Both the position numbers and the translations under genes were made by a program. From assembly GCA_963773605.1 (NCBI GenBank), contig CAVZBT010000013.1, positions 62,001 through 126,000 on the forward strand: a stretch of DNA of 64,000 bases, read 5' to 3'. This DNA is from CAVZBT01 sp963773605 (GTDB lineage Bacteria; Acidobacteriota; UBA6911). The notes under the pieces are model-generated. The model was not told where the DNA came from. It did not search any database and saw only the letters and a program-made list of their open reading frames with translations. Positions 48,401-57,234 of the stretch are shown here, piece after piece; the stretch's first letter is position 1; each line of letters begins with the position of its first letter.

Positions 48401-49375
48401 TCAGGCCGGTGTGTCAGACTCCCACAACCGGTGTCCGGTACGGTGTATAAACACGTCTTCGAGCGTGGGCTTGCCGAGCGAAACGGCCGTGATCCTGCCC
48501 GGGAAGGCTTCGACCAATTGCGGTATGAACTGGTGTCCCTCGTTTTTCTCGATCCGGACGGTCCCGTCCAGGATGCTCGCCTCGATGCCGAATCGCTGCT
48601 GCACCTCGCGCTGCAGATCACCGGGCGTGTCGGTGTGCACGGTGATGACGTCGCCCCCGATTTCCGATGTGAGCTGTTGCGGCGAGCCGAGCGCTACTAT
48701 CTGGCCCTGGTGCAGGAGCGCGAGACGATCGCAGCCCGCGGCCTCCTCCATCAGATGCGTCGTCAGGAGCACGGTTACCCGGTCGCGTTGTCGAAGCAAC
48801 TGAAGATGGTTCCATAGATCGCGCCGGGCCCCGGGATCAAGGCCGGTGCTGGGTTCGTCGAGGAGAAGAACTTCCGGGCCGTGCAGGAGAGTCTTCGCCA
48901 GTTCGACGCGCCTGGCCGTTCCCCCCGATAACGTCTCAACGATATCCCGGGCGCGATCCTGCAGCCCCAGCCGCGTCAGCATCTCCACGATGCGCATATC
49001 GAGCGCGCGGCCGTGAAGCCCGTACAAATGACCGTGGTGCCACAGGTTTTCTCGGGCGGTCAGCTTCTTGTCGAGGCTGGGCGACTGGAACGCCACCCCG
49101 ATCAGCTTGCGGGCCTGCGCGGGCTCCAGGACGACATCCCGGCCGTCCACCATGACGAACCCGGAGGTCGGCACCATCAAGGTGGAGAGGATCTTGAACA
49201 GGGTCGTCTTGCCCCCGCCGTTCGGGCCCAGGAGTCCGAAGATCTCACCGCGCTCGACGCGAAAAGAAACATCGGAGAGTGCGCGCACGGGCGAGCCGCT
49301 GCGGCGGGACGACGCGTAGCTATGGGAGACGTGCCGGACCTCGACGATGGCACTACCGTTCGCGCGGGCGGTCAT
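48401..49375 (-). CDS. ABC transporter ATP-binding protein
   Basis: A 324-aa ABC ATPase. Walker A reads GLLGPNGGGKTTLFK (Gly in place of the usual Ala/Ser), the signature is TLSGGTARRVELAKTLL (LSGG with the usual Q replaced by T), and Walker B is VLLLDEPSTGLD, with the switch His in LTTHLMEEA. Its C-terminal accessory domain (about 95 aa) is like DrrA/CcmA-type exporters. The ATG overlaps the ctaB stop in ATGA, so it is translationally coupled to haem O synthase. It precedes the permease gene. Confidence 0.92.
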   Translation of the reverse strand: MTARANGSAIVEVRHVSHSYASSRRSGSPVRALSDVSFRVERGEIFGLLGPNGGGKTTLFKILSTLMVPTSGFVMVDGRDVVLEPAQARKLIGVAFQSPSLDKKLTARENLWHHGHLYGLHGRALDMRIVEMLTRLGLQDRARDIVETLSGGTARRVELAKTLLHGPEVLLLDEPSTGLDPGARRDLWNHLQLLRQRDRVTVLLTTHLMEEAAGCDRLALLHQGQIVALGSPQQLTSEIGGDVITVHTDTPGDLQREVQQRFGIEASILDGTVRIEKNEGHQFIPQLVEAFPGRITAVSLGKPTLEDVFIHRTGHRLWESDTPA

Positions 49376-50280
49376 GGAGTGACTTTGTCGATCATCATAA
49401 GCCCGAAAAGCATCGGCAGGTAGCACACCGAAACGAGAAACAGTCTCCGCGCGGAGTTCCGATCCCGCTGCCGGACGAAAAGCAGCCCATAGGCCAGAAA
49501 CCATAAGCCCAGTGCGCACGCCCCGGTCAGGTAGACCTTACCCGCCAGCCCGGTCCAGGAAGGCAGAACCGTGATCCCGATCAGCAGCAGGATAAACAGG
49601 CCAGCCTGCCGGCTCGTCCTCGTGCCGGTTTCATCGACCACCGGAAGGAGGGGGAACCCGGCCCTGGCGTAGTCCTCCCGGTACATCCAGCCGATTGCAT
49701 AGAAATGCGGCAGCTGCCAGACGAAGACTATGGCAAAGAGGATCCACGCCCGAGGCGGCAGTGTGCCGTTGACGGCGGCCCAGCCCATTGCGGTCGGAAG
49801 CGCCCCGGGCACGGCACCAATAAGGGTGCAGAGCCAGGTCCGTCTCTTCAGCGGCGTGTACAGGGCGAGGTAGCTCATGAAGGTGAGTACCGAGAGTAGG
49901 CTCGTGAGAAAGTTGACCAGCAGGAAAAGGTAGATCATTCCCGCGGCGGAGATCACGGCCGCAAAGGCCAGTGCCTCGCGCGACCCCATCCGGCCTGAGG
50001 GGAGCGGCCGCCTTGCGGTCCGTCGCATGAGGCCGTCCAGGTTTCGCTCGAGGTACATGTTGAATGCGCTCGCTCCTCCCGCCACCAGTGCTGTTCCCAG
50101 CAGAGTGTGAGCCAGCAGCACGAGCGGAAGGGCGCTGGGCGTGCCCACGTAAAAGCCGACCAGCGTCGTTATGACCACCAGGACCGTGATCCGGGGCTTG
50201 GTCAGCTGAAGGAAATCATTCGTCCGTGTCCGGACGGAGGCGGGATTGCCCGCGGAATACGTCACGAGGCCGGCTTTCAA
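49372..50280 (-). CDS. ctaB: protohaem IX farnesyltransferase (haem O synthase)
   Basis: A 302-aa UbiA-type prenyltransferase with about eight hydrophobic helices. Diagnostic motifs are LTKPRITVLVVITTLVGF, AGGASAFNMYLERNLDGLMRRTARRPLP (N-x3-D-x2-M-x-RT-x2-RP) and YTPLKRRTWLCTLIGAVPGALP. It adds a farnesyl group to haem b to give haem O for cytochrome oxidase. The TTG at 50280 is the start used here; a GTG at 50265 is possible. Lies 15 bp after ctaA, and its stop overlaps the ABC ATPase start. Confidence 0.95.
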   Translation of the reverse strand: MKAGLVTYSAGNPASVRTRTNDFLQLTKPRITVLVVITTLVGFYVGTPSALPLVLLAHTLLGTALVAGGASAFNMYLERNLDGLMRRTARRPLPSGRMGSREALAFAAVISAAGMIYLFLLVNFLTSLLSVLTFMSYLALYTPLKRRTWLCTLIGAVPGALPTAMGWAAVNGTLPPRAWILFAIVFVWQLPHFYAIGWMYREDYARAGFPLLPVVDETGTRTSRQAGLFILLLIGITVLPSWTGLAGKVYLTGACALGLWFLAYGLLFVRQRDRNSARRLFLVSVCYLPMLFGLMMIDKVTP

Positions 50281-50295
50281 GGTCCATTCACTCCG

Positions 50296-51243
50296 TCACG
50301 CGCCCGCATCTGCCAGCGTTACGGACCGGGTCACTGAACGTGGCAAGAGCACCCGGTAGGTGCGCAGGGTCAGGATGACGCTGGTCGCCAGTGTGATGGC
50401 GCCGACGGCCACGTGCGATGTGGCAGGGATTACGGCGCGGCCGGACCACACTGTTTCGGCGCCCAGGAAGACCTGCAAAACCAGCGCCCCGGCAAGCACG
50501 AGGGCGGGCCGGACCAACCATGGATCCGACCTGTGCCGGCGGACCACGGCCGCGACGGCCCAGACGATGCAGAAGGTGACGACGACGGCGCCGAGTCTAT
50601 GGACGTACTGTATCAGGATCTGGCGGCTGAGCATTTCCGGGACGAGCCGCCCGAAAGCAAGCGGGAAGTCAGGGATCGCTAGGGCGCTGCCGGTGTGGCG
50701 CACCAGCGCTCCCAGCAGGATCTGGCCGTAGATTGTGGCCGTGGTCACCGGCGCCAGCACCCTCAGGCGTGGCCCGCCCGAGTCATCCAGATGCGGTTCG
50801 TGCTCACGCCAGCCCCGCGACGTGAACACCGCCAGCGAGACTGTCAGGCAAAGAAAGATCTGAGCGAGCCCGGCGTGGCCGATCGAAACGGCGGTCGGGA
50901 GAAGAAACAGGACTGTGATCCCGCCCAGCAGGCCCTGGCAGACGACGGCGAGCAGGGTAAGAAGGCCGACCCTGCGGACCCAGCGGCGAGGCTCGCGAAA
51001 CCAAGTCCATACCGCCAGAATGACGGTGAGAAATCCCACCGTCGCAGCCACCATGCGGTGGCCATGCTCGTAAAACACGCCCCCCACCATCTTGGGAAAC
51101 AGCTGGCCATAGGAGAGCGGCCAATCCGGGACGGACAGTCCGGAATCGGTCGAGGTCACCAGGCCGCCCACGTAGATAAGGCCGATGGTGGCAACGGCGA
51201 CAAAGACGGCAAAACAGTGCAAGGACTTGCTCGTGCTGTTCAA
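50296..51243 (-). CDS. ctaA: haem A synthase (CtaA/Cox15)
   Basis: A 315-aa eight-helix membrane enzyme converting haem O to haem A. Typical blocks are GGLVTSTDSGLSVPDWPLSYGQLFP, FYEHGHRMVAATVGFLT, SIGHAGLAQIF, GALVRHTGSALAIPDFPLAFG, QYVHRLGAVVV and PATSHVAVGAITL, including the four conserved His (EHGHR, GHAG, VHRLG, SHVA) that bind haem. The start is a TTG at 51243 with AAGGG upstream; no ATG fits. Directly followed by ctaB. Confidence 0.95.
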   Translation of the reverse strand: MNSTSKSLHCFAVFVAVATIGLIYVGGLVTSTDSGLSVPDWPLSYGQLFPKMVGGVFYEHGHRMVAATVGFLTVILAVWTWFREPRRWVRRVGLLTLLAVVCQGLLGGITVLFLLPTAVSIGHAGLAQIFLCLTVSLAVFTSRGWREHEPHLDDSGGPRLRVLAPVTTATIYGQILLGALVRHTGSALAIPDFPLAFGRLVPEMLSRQILIQYVHRLGAVVVTFCIVWAVAAVVRRHRSDPWLVRPALVLAGALVLQVFLGAETVWSGRAVIPATSHVAVGAITLATSVILTLRTYRVLLPRSVTRSVTLADAGA

Positions 51244-51308
51244 GGTCGATACCCTTCGGAAGCCGCCGCTGCCGGTGCCTTCTCGAGTGAGTTGAAAGTC
51301 TGTAAAGT

Positions 51309-52088
51309 CTATAAGGAAGGGGCGAAGCTGAAATCCACTTCCTTGGTTTCCTTATCACCAAGGCGGATCTTTTCCGTCCTGGTGCCGAATTTCTCGTGCC
51401 AGGCTTCGATGACATAGTCGCCGGGAGGGAGGTTCTTGAGGGCATAGGTCCCTTCGGCGCCGGTCACGCCGAAATACGGGTGGGGTACAACTCCGAAATA
51501 GCTGGTCATCCACTTGTGCACTTCACACTTGAACCGGACCATCACCTCGGGGGACGAAAACGTCTTGTCGCTGCTCATGCCCTGGATCGGCTGGCCGATG
51601 TTGAATCCAGCATTTTTCTCCGCGATGCAGTGAATGTTGTGCAGCGTCGAATCCCCGTTCACGATCCGGAGTTTCTGACCCACCACGATGCCGCCCACGT
51701 GAGGTGTGTAGCGGCAGCCTTCCTGTGAGAGGACCACCGGTTCGGCCGGCGGTTGGAACGAGTACCGCTCGAGCCCTTCCTTTACCCAGACAAACACGTT
51801 CTGGAGCTTGCCCTCCCGGACCACGATTTCCTCGGTGTACAGGGGATCTTTGTGGAGGGCTGCGCACGTGGGGTCGGAGTTCAGCTTGATCTCCGCGGCC
51901 GGGGGCGGCGTGCCGGTAAAAGTGACCCTGCCGGTGACGACGGCCGTGGCTTTTGACGGATCCAACGCCAATCGTCCGGACAATTCGGCCGATTGGCGTG
52001 TGCCCTGAGGCTCCTGTTTCGGGCTGCAGGCAGCCGCCCACAGCAGTGCCGAAACTATCAGGAATGCCGGGAGCCTCCCTATGTTCAC
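51309..52088 (-). CDS. cupredoxin-like lipoprotein with type-1 copper ligands
   Basis: A 259-aa lipoprotein: signal MNIGRLPAFLIVSALLWAAAC with Cys21 as the lipid anchor. Residues about 50-200 look like a cupredoxin: the ligands H150 in NGDSTLHNIH and C188, H191, M194 in FKCEVHKWM give the His-Cys-x2-His-x2-Met set of a type-1 or related copper site. The last 60 residues (YFGVTGAEGTYALKNLPPGDY) are a carboxypeptidase-regulatory-like beta-sandwich. Located directly upstream of ctaA and on the same strand, it may donate electrons or copper in respiratory chain function. The copper site is predicted from motif only. Confidence 0.75.
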   Translation of the reverse strand: MNIGRLPAFLIVSALLWAAACSPKQEPQGTRQSAELSGRLALDPSKATAVVTGRVTFTGTPPPAAEIKLNSDPTCAALHKDPLYTEEIVVREGKLQNVFVWVKEGLERYSFQPPAEPVVLSQEGCRYTPHVGGIVVGQKLRIVNGDSTLHNIHCIAEKNAGFNIGQPIQGMSSDKTFSSPEVMVRFKCEVHKWMTSYFGVVPHPYFGVTGAEGTYALKNLPPGDYVIEAWHEKFGTRTEKIRLGDKETKEVDFSFAPSL

Positions 52089-52235
52089 GTTCAGCCTCCC
52101 ATGTGGAACCGGGTGACGGGGCTTGAGTCGGTTTCGCAGTATCCGTAAGGCAAGGCCGCTACGGCCCGGAGCTACCTATGATACGGAACTCCTTCCAAAT
52201 GCGTCAAGTTTAACAGGAACCGCGGCCTGCGCCCG

Positions 52236-54698
52236 TTACGCGCTTTCGAGGGCCCGGACTCCGAGCAGCGGCTCCAGCGTAAGACGCTCCTCGAGGGGGA
52301 GTTCGAGCAGCACGCGCGGATCGCTGGTTTCGAGGTAGGCGAGGGCATTGTTGAGCAGGCGGAACGCGAGCGTGAATTCACTTTCGACGGCCCATTCCTG
52401 CCACAGGTCCCGCCAGAGACGCCGGTCCGCTGGCGCGGCCGCCGCTACTGCGGGGATCGCATCCACCAGGCCCTGGGCGAGCGCCCGCAGCACGCGATGC
52501 TTTCGGTAGATGAGCACCACCAGCTTTATCGCGAGCCGCAATCGGGGTTTTTCGGCAAGCAGATCCGTCAGACTTCTTACCATGAAGGTTGTGTTGCCGG
52601 CGTCCGGGAATTCGGCATGCGCAAAGCGGAGCAGTGCCGCGTCCAGGGCCATGCCGGCCTCACGCCAACGCTGCAGCGCCAGGAGCAACTCGGCTTCCTT
52701 GAAGTGGACAAAGGAAGAGTCGTCCCCCAGCCTGAGGGCCTTGCGGAACGTGCCGAGAGCGTCCTCATGCTGAGACAGGTTCGTCAGGGCGGTGCCGCGA
52801 ACGACCCAGCCGAGCGGGTCGGATTGCGCTCGTGCAATGGCGGCATCCGCGCTGACCAGCGCCTCGTCGAGCCGCTTAAGTTCAATGAGAGCGGCGCTCT
52901 GGTAGACAAACGCCCGGGCGTTTTCCGGATCAAGGGTGGTTGCGGCTTCAAGGAACCCAAGCGCCTCATCGAATCGGCCCAGTCCCGAGAGCACGACGCC
53001 GCAGCCGAAGTGGGCAGCCGGGTCTTCGGGGTCGAGCGCGATGGCATGATGGTAGGCGCCGATCGCTTCCTCGTACCGGCCATGCGTCTCGAGTATCTCG
53101 GCGCATGTGAGATAGGCGTCGGAGGCTTCAGGGTCAAGTTCCAGGGCCGTTTCGCAGGCATCGAGCGCCATCTGATGGTGGCCGAGAGTATGAAGCAGCG
53201 ATGCCCGAAGCGCCCAGCCCCGAGCATCGTGGGGAGCGGATTCGAGCATTTTACCGCATATGCCCAGCGCTTCCTGCGGATTGCCGACGCGTATGAGGCA
53301 GATGGCGCGGGCGAGCCAGTCCTGGGCGTCATCCCGGATGACCGTGAGTTCTTCGACGGCCCGAAGGGCGCGCACGAAGTCTCCGGCTTCGACGGCGCGA
53401 TTGTACTCGCCGCTGCAAACCGCGATGCGCGGGTCTGTGTGGCCGGACTCCGCCAGCCGCAGTGCCGGCATGCCGTACTCACGCTCGAGCACTGCCTCCT
53501 GGCGGAGCCCGGCCAGCCTCTCCTTGAGTTCGGCCGGGGAATACCAAAGGCCCAGAAACTCGACGAGCAGGCGGATCGGCTCGCCTCGGTGCTTCTTGAC
53601 CTCGATCGACAGGCGCATCAAGGGCTCGCGGAGTTCATAGTACTTGTCCCTCCCCGCGATGACCGGGTGCACATAGCCGGTTTCGCGCAGGGCCTCCAAC
53701 TGGGAAACCGCTGTTCCGAGGGGGAAAAAGCAGCGCTGCGCGACTTCCGGCACCGACACGGCAGACCGCCGTTCACACATCCACTCCAGGATTTTGCGCT
53801 GTTCCGGCGGCAACCCGACTATGCGGGATTGGTAGTAGGGCGTGAGATCGTCGATGGTGCGCACCAGCGGTTCGACGAGGTCTTCGAGGGACTCCCTGGT
53901 GATGAATTGCGAGAAGATTATGCAAACGCGGTGGTTGCCCCCTGAGAGGTACTTCAGCGCCTTGACCCTGGAGCGGCCCAGCGGGGTGGTCAGAAAGGCG
54001 GCGAGTTTTCCGTCCTGGGTGTGCTGGGCGATTTTCGACAGGAGGAGGCAGGTGTCCTCGAGCGACAGCCCTTCCAGGAGGTGCCTGTGGAAGAAGTTGT
54101 AGAACGGGGAGGTGGAGCGCAACAACCCGTTCCACAGCGACTGCGCCGTCGCCACGAACATCCAGAAGGGGTTGTCATTCAGATAATTGCGCAGCCGGAA
54201 CTGGCCGGCGTCACCGAGCCCCTTGAAGAGATCGTCCAGGTTTTCCGCAAAAACGAGGAGTATTCGGTCCCCGACCAATTCCCGGAGGATGGCGGTCGCC
54301 TCGCGTTCCGCCTGCTCCGGCGCCAAACCGTACAGGGACTCGAGTTTTTTTGCGAACTCCGGGTCCTCGTGCGTCGCCGCGACCGCGCGCAAGGTTCGCA
54401 GCAGCAGATCGAGGACCGAATTGACGCCCCACTCTTCTTCGCGCAGCCAGGCAATGACCAGGCGGGCGGCGAGCTCCTGGCTGTGCCGCACCCGGTGGCT
54501 GATGATGGAGATCAGGTGGGTTTTGCCGACGCCGCGCGAGCCGACCAGCAGCGTGTGGCCTTTGCCGGGCGTCCGCAAGCTCTGGCTGATGCGCTCCAGG
54601 ATCTCGCGGGCCAGCGCTTCCCGCTGGACGAAAATCGACTCCAGCGCATCCGGGTCCATCATGCTGGGGGTAAAGCGCGACAGAAATGTTACCGACAT
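52236..54698 (-). CDS. AAA/STAND-like ATPase with C-terminal TPR repeats
   Basis: An 820-aa protein. The N-terminal P-loop domain has Walker A GSRGVGKTHLI (about residues 52-62) and Walker B ILLVFAENLDDLF. A winged-helix-like segment follows (ILEWMCERRSAVSVPEVAQRCFF). The C-terminal third is TPR-like repeats of 34 residues (for example ALRASLLHTLGHHQMALDACE, AYLTCAEILETHGRYEEAIGAY, AHFGCGVVLSGLGRFDEALGF). This layout (ATPase, winged helix, TPR) is that of STAND-class signalling or scaffold proteins. The ATG at 54698 begins MSVTFLSRFTPSMMDP; the frame extends upstream without a better start. No Shine-Dalgarno is seen. Role unknown. Confidence 0.78.
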   Translation of the reverse strand: MSVTFLSRFTPSMMDPDALESIFVQREALAREILERISQSLRTPGKGHTLLVGSRGVGKTHLISIISHRVRHSQELAARLVIAWLREEEWGVNSVLDLLLRTLRAVAATHEDPEFAKKLESLYGLAPEQAEREATAILRELVGDRILLVFAENLDDLFKGLGDAGQFRLRNYLNDNPFWMFVATAQSLWNGLLRSTSPFYNFFHRHLLEGLSLEDTCLLLSKIAQHTQDGKLAAFLTTPLGRSRVKALKYLSGGNHRVCIIFSQFITRESLEDLVEPLVRTIDDLTPYYQSRIVGLPPEQRKILEWMCERRSAVSVPEVAQRCFFPLGTAVSQLEALRETGYVHPVIAGRDKYYELREPLMRLSIEVKKHRGEPIRLLVEFLGLWYSPAELKERLAGLRQEAVLEREYGMPALRLAESGHTDPRIAVCSGEYNRAVEAGDFVRALRAVEELTVIRDDAQDWLARAICLIRVGNPQEALGICGKMLESAPHDARGWALRASLLHTLGHHQMALDACETALELDPEASDAYLTCAEILETHGRYEEAIGAYHHAIALDPEDPAAHFGCGVVLSGLGRFDEALGFLEAATTLDPENARAFVYQSAALIELKRLDEALVSADAAIARAQSDPLGWVVRGTALTNLSQHEDALGTFRKALRLGDDSSFVHFKEAELLLALQRWREAGMALDAALLRFAHAEFPDAGNTTFMVRSLTDLLAEKPRLRLAIKLVVLIYRKHRVLRALAQGLVDAIPAVAAAAPADRRLWRDLWQEWAVESEFTLAFRLLNNALAYLETSDPRVLLELPLEERLTLEPLLGVRALESA

Positions 54699-54917
54699 GG
54701 ACAGTACTGTCTCGTTCCGCAATCCCGGCCTGCGCCGGGAGATTACTTCATGGCGTTTGCGCGAACCAAATCCCGAATGTACCGCAAAAGCAGCCGGGGC
54801 GCCACGCCCCCGCTTCACTGCGAATGCTTTTCAGGTCACGGCGGATGCGCGGCATGTGACGGCAGGAACGGGCCACGCCCGATCCGAGCGGCTCTCGTTG
54901 CTTGACCGATTCGGCCC

Positions 54918-55160
54918 TCAGGCCTGTTTCTCCAGATCTGCGAGCGTATAATCCTTCATCTCGATCACGCTTTTCACCCCGAGCCGGGCGCACGCGCCGT
55001 CGTAAATCTGTTTCACCGCCTTTTTGGCCTCCTGCAGCTCTTTCAGCTTGGCTTTCGCCTTGGCCAACTCGGCCATAATATCCCTGTCGAGGAGATCCAG
55101 CTCTTCCTTTGCCATTTGGCGGGTTGTCTCATAGCGCAATTTCTGCTGTTCCGTCAACAT
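54918..55160 (-). CDS. small coiled-coil protein, 80 aa
   Basis: An 80-aa, highly charged protein that is almost wholly helical: MLTEQQKLRYETTRQMAKE, then repeated AKAKAKLKELQEAKKAVK, a typical coiled coil, ending DYTLADLEKQA. GAGG lies nine bases before the ATG. It starts 6 bp after the TonB protein stop and is followed by the AAA/TPR gene 219 bp later. Function unknown; a role with the TonB protein or the ATPase is possible from position. Confidence 0.7.
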   Translation of the reverse strand: MLTEQQKLRYETTRQMAKEELDLLDRDIMAELAKAKAKLKELQEAKKAVKQIYDGACARLGVKSVIEMKDYTLADLEKQA

Positions 55161-55166
55161 GTGGTT

Positions 55167-56810
55167 CTACCTCTGATTGGTGAATACTACGGTGACTTTC
55201 CCCTGGCTTGCAACGTTGTTTCCGCCGAGAGTTGCCGGCTTGAAGCGCCATCTCCTGACGGCGTCTTCCGCTGCGGCGTGAAAGAGTTGCGGCCCGCTTA
55301 TGGACTTTGCCTTGGTCACCTTGCCTTGTGCATCGATTTCAATTTCCAGGTCTACCGTTCCCGACATGTTCCTTTTGCGGGCTACATCCGGGAATACCGG
55401 CAGCACCCTCGATACCAGCACGGCCTGGCTTCCCGGCGGCGTGCTCGGGGAAACTCCCCCTGTGGCGCCGCCTGCGGGCGAAGCGGTCGGAAGCCTGGGC
55501 GCCGGCGCCGGCGGGGGCAAAGAAGTGGGGATGGGTAACGGAATGATCGCGGCAGTGGAAGACCCGGGGAGGGCTGCCGAAGTGTCGGGCTTTTCGGCTG
55601 CCGGTGGTTGCGCTGCCGGGACGTCGCGCTCGCGTTGCGCCACTGCCGCACTGGCCTCGGACGGAGCGCGCTGGGACGCGTCGGCGATTTGAGTCGGTCT
55701 CTGCGCAACCTCGGGGATCGCGGGCGGCGTCTTCCGTCGCGTCTCGGTCGTGGGGCGCGGCGCAGGCCTACTCGCGGTCGAGGGTAGGGCAGGCGAGCTG
55801 AGATCGCCAACCCGAGTACTCGTCGCTGGCGCGCTCTTGGCCTCCTGCGGTGCCGATATTGGGCCTGCCGCTGCTGCGGTCGTGGCCTCCGACGCCGGGC
55901 CTTGAGCGTCGTCGGCGGGTTCCATGCCGACCACCGGGGCTTCGGTCGGCTCGACCTGACCGCCCGGGGCGGCGGGAAGTGCCGTCGAACCGCTCGGGAC
56001 CGACGGGGTGCTCCTGGGATGGGGTCTGAACATGAAATACAACAGGATGCCCGTGATCACCAGGTACACAATCACCGCCACCCGGATCAGGATCTTGCGC
56101 CGCGAGGGCTCGGGCGGTGAACTCAGGACCCAAAGGGTGCGGTCATATTCCTCCGTGCCCTCGGCGGGAAGAGTCTCCTCCGGGTTGGGCGCGGGAGTCT
56201 CTTCCGGGGTGGACGCGACGGCGCTGGCCGCCTGTGACGTGGAGTCGTCGGGTGCGTCCGTGCTTGGGCCTTCGGAACGGGGTGTCGGGGGCAAGGGGGC
56301 AGGAAGGATTGACGGGTGGCCAGGGTCGGCAACCGGCGCAAAGTCCATGACCCGCGGCGCTGCGGGTTCGACCGCTGCCGAAAGCTCCTCCAGCTCGTCG
56401 ACGGTGCGAGCAATTGTCCCGTCCAACTCGCTTGCGGGGCGAATGAATGGCACTGGCACGGTGTCCTGGTCCTGCACGGCCGGGGAGCCAAGCGGGGCCG
56501 GGTCCGGCGCGCCGGCACCGTCCTCGTCCGGCACCGCGGTCGCCAGTTCTGTGGGATTCGCGCCGCCATCCGGTCCGGGATTGAGCCCGGAAATCAGGGC
56601 GTCGAGCCGCTCTGTCGATGTCTCGTGGGACGATTCGTATTCCGCGGTGACCGAGTTGACGTGCTCCAGAAAGCTGAAGACGAGCTTGTCCAGATCGTCC
56701 GGTTGATCCGTTGCCGGGTGGTCAGTTCGCTCAACCGGGGCCGAGGCGGGATCGGCCGCATCATAGCGCGGCCGATCCGAATCGATTACCTTTTTCGGAT
56801 CGCTGCTCAC
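55167..56810 (-). CDS. TonB-family energy transducer with long Pro/Ala-rich linker
   Basis: A 547-aa protein. About 235 acidic, Pro/Ala/Asp-rich residues lie before the one membrane helix (KILIRVAVIVYLVITGILLYFMF, near residues 238-262), so a large N-terminal region is cytoplasmic, which is unusual: most TonB proteins have only a short tail there. After the helix come about 190 Pro/Ala/Thr-rich residues, then the TonB C-terminal domain (VSRVLPVFPDVARKRNMSGTVDLEI ... AVRRWRFKPATLGG). The canonical YP is LPVFP here. No exbB/exbD is nearby in this window. Start ATG at 56810 has no strong site. Confidence 0.88.
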   Translation of the reverse strand: MSSDPKKVIDSDRPRYDAADPASAPVERTDHPATDQPDDLDKLVFSFLEHVNSVTAEYESSHETSTERLDALISGLNPGPDGGANPTELATAVPDEDGAGAPDPAPLGSPAVQDQDTVPVPFIRPASELDGTIARTVDELEELSAAVEPAAPRVMDFAPVADPGHPSILPAPLPPTPRSEGPSTDAPDDSTSQAASAVASTPEETPAPNPEETLPAEGTEEYDRTLWVLSSPPEPSRRKILIRVAVIVYLVITGILLYFMFRPHPRSTPSVPSGSTALPAAPGGQVEPTEAPVVGMEPADDAQGPASEATTAAAAGPISAPQEAKSAPATSTRVGDLSSPALPSTASRPAPRPTTETRRKTPPAIPEVAQRPTQIADASQRAPSEASAAVAQRERDVPAAQPPAAEKPDTSAALPGSSTAAIIPLPIPTSLPPPAPAPRLPTASPAGGATGGVSPSTPPGSQAVLVSRVLPVFPDVARKRNMSGTVDLEIEIDAQGKVTKAKSISGPQLFHAAAEDAVRRWRFKPATLGGNNVASQGKVTVVFTNQR

Positions 56811-57234
56811 GACATTGACCTCATAACGCAGGTCGACGGGGTCTCAAGAGAAGCAAAGGGGCGGAAGTCGCGCGGCCAGCCGACACTGTCGAACTCGGCA
56901 TGATAAAGCACTCTAACAGAAGACCTCGGCATAGACAAGCCGTGCGAGACTGCTCCTGTAATCGTAGACCATTGTCTGCGGAAACGGATTCATCCGCAGG
57001 CATTCGGGCCGCCGGCAGGGATTTTCCCCTGCCACCCCGCTCTACTGCAAGATCTTATCGGCACTTTCAGGGAATATATTCCGTGAAGCGATCCCGAGCC
57101 CAAGTGCGGTTGAACCTGCAACCCCCGTGTTCCGGCAGTATGCGGTGTGGCACGCCTCTTGCTCATGCTAGTAGGATTCAGATTGTCCCGAGGGAGTTTT
57201 GAGATCACCTTATACGAGCCGAGGAGTTTTTTCG
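56811..57234. other. intergenic region, 424 bp, with sigma-54 promoter
   Basis: No gene is supportable between the divergent TonB and hemerythrin genes. Open frames inside have no good ribosome sites. The main content is the -24/-12 element at 57148-57163 reading towards the hemerythrin gene. An AT-rich GGAATATATTCC palindrome at about 57071-57082 lies 75 bp upstream of it and could be an enhancer or operator. Confidence 0.55.
57148..57163 (+). promoter_or_regulatory. sigma-54 (-24/-12) promoter
   Basis: TGGCACGCCTCTTGCT matches the sigma-54 consensus TGGCAC-N5-TTGCA/T, with GG and GC separated by exactly ten bases. Transcription would start near 57174, 60 bases before the hemerythrin start codon. 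An RpoN-dependent activator would be needed; none is encoded in this window. Confidence 0.72.

Noticed and set aside
54700..54711. Perfect 12-bp palindrome (GACAGTACTGTC) directly before the AAA/TPR start codon, perhaps an operator
   Set aside because: About fifteen perfect 12-bp palindromes are expected by chance in 64 kb, and it matches no known operator well.
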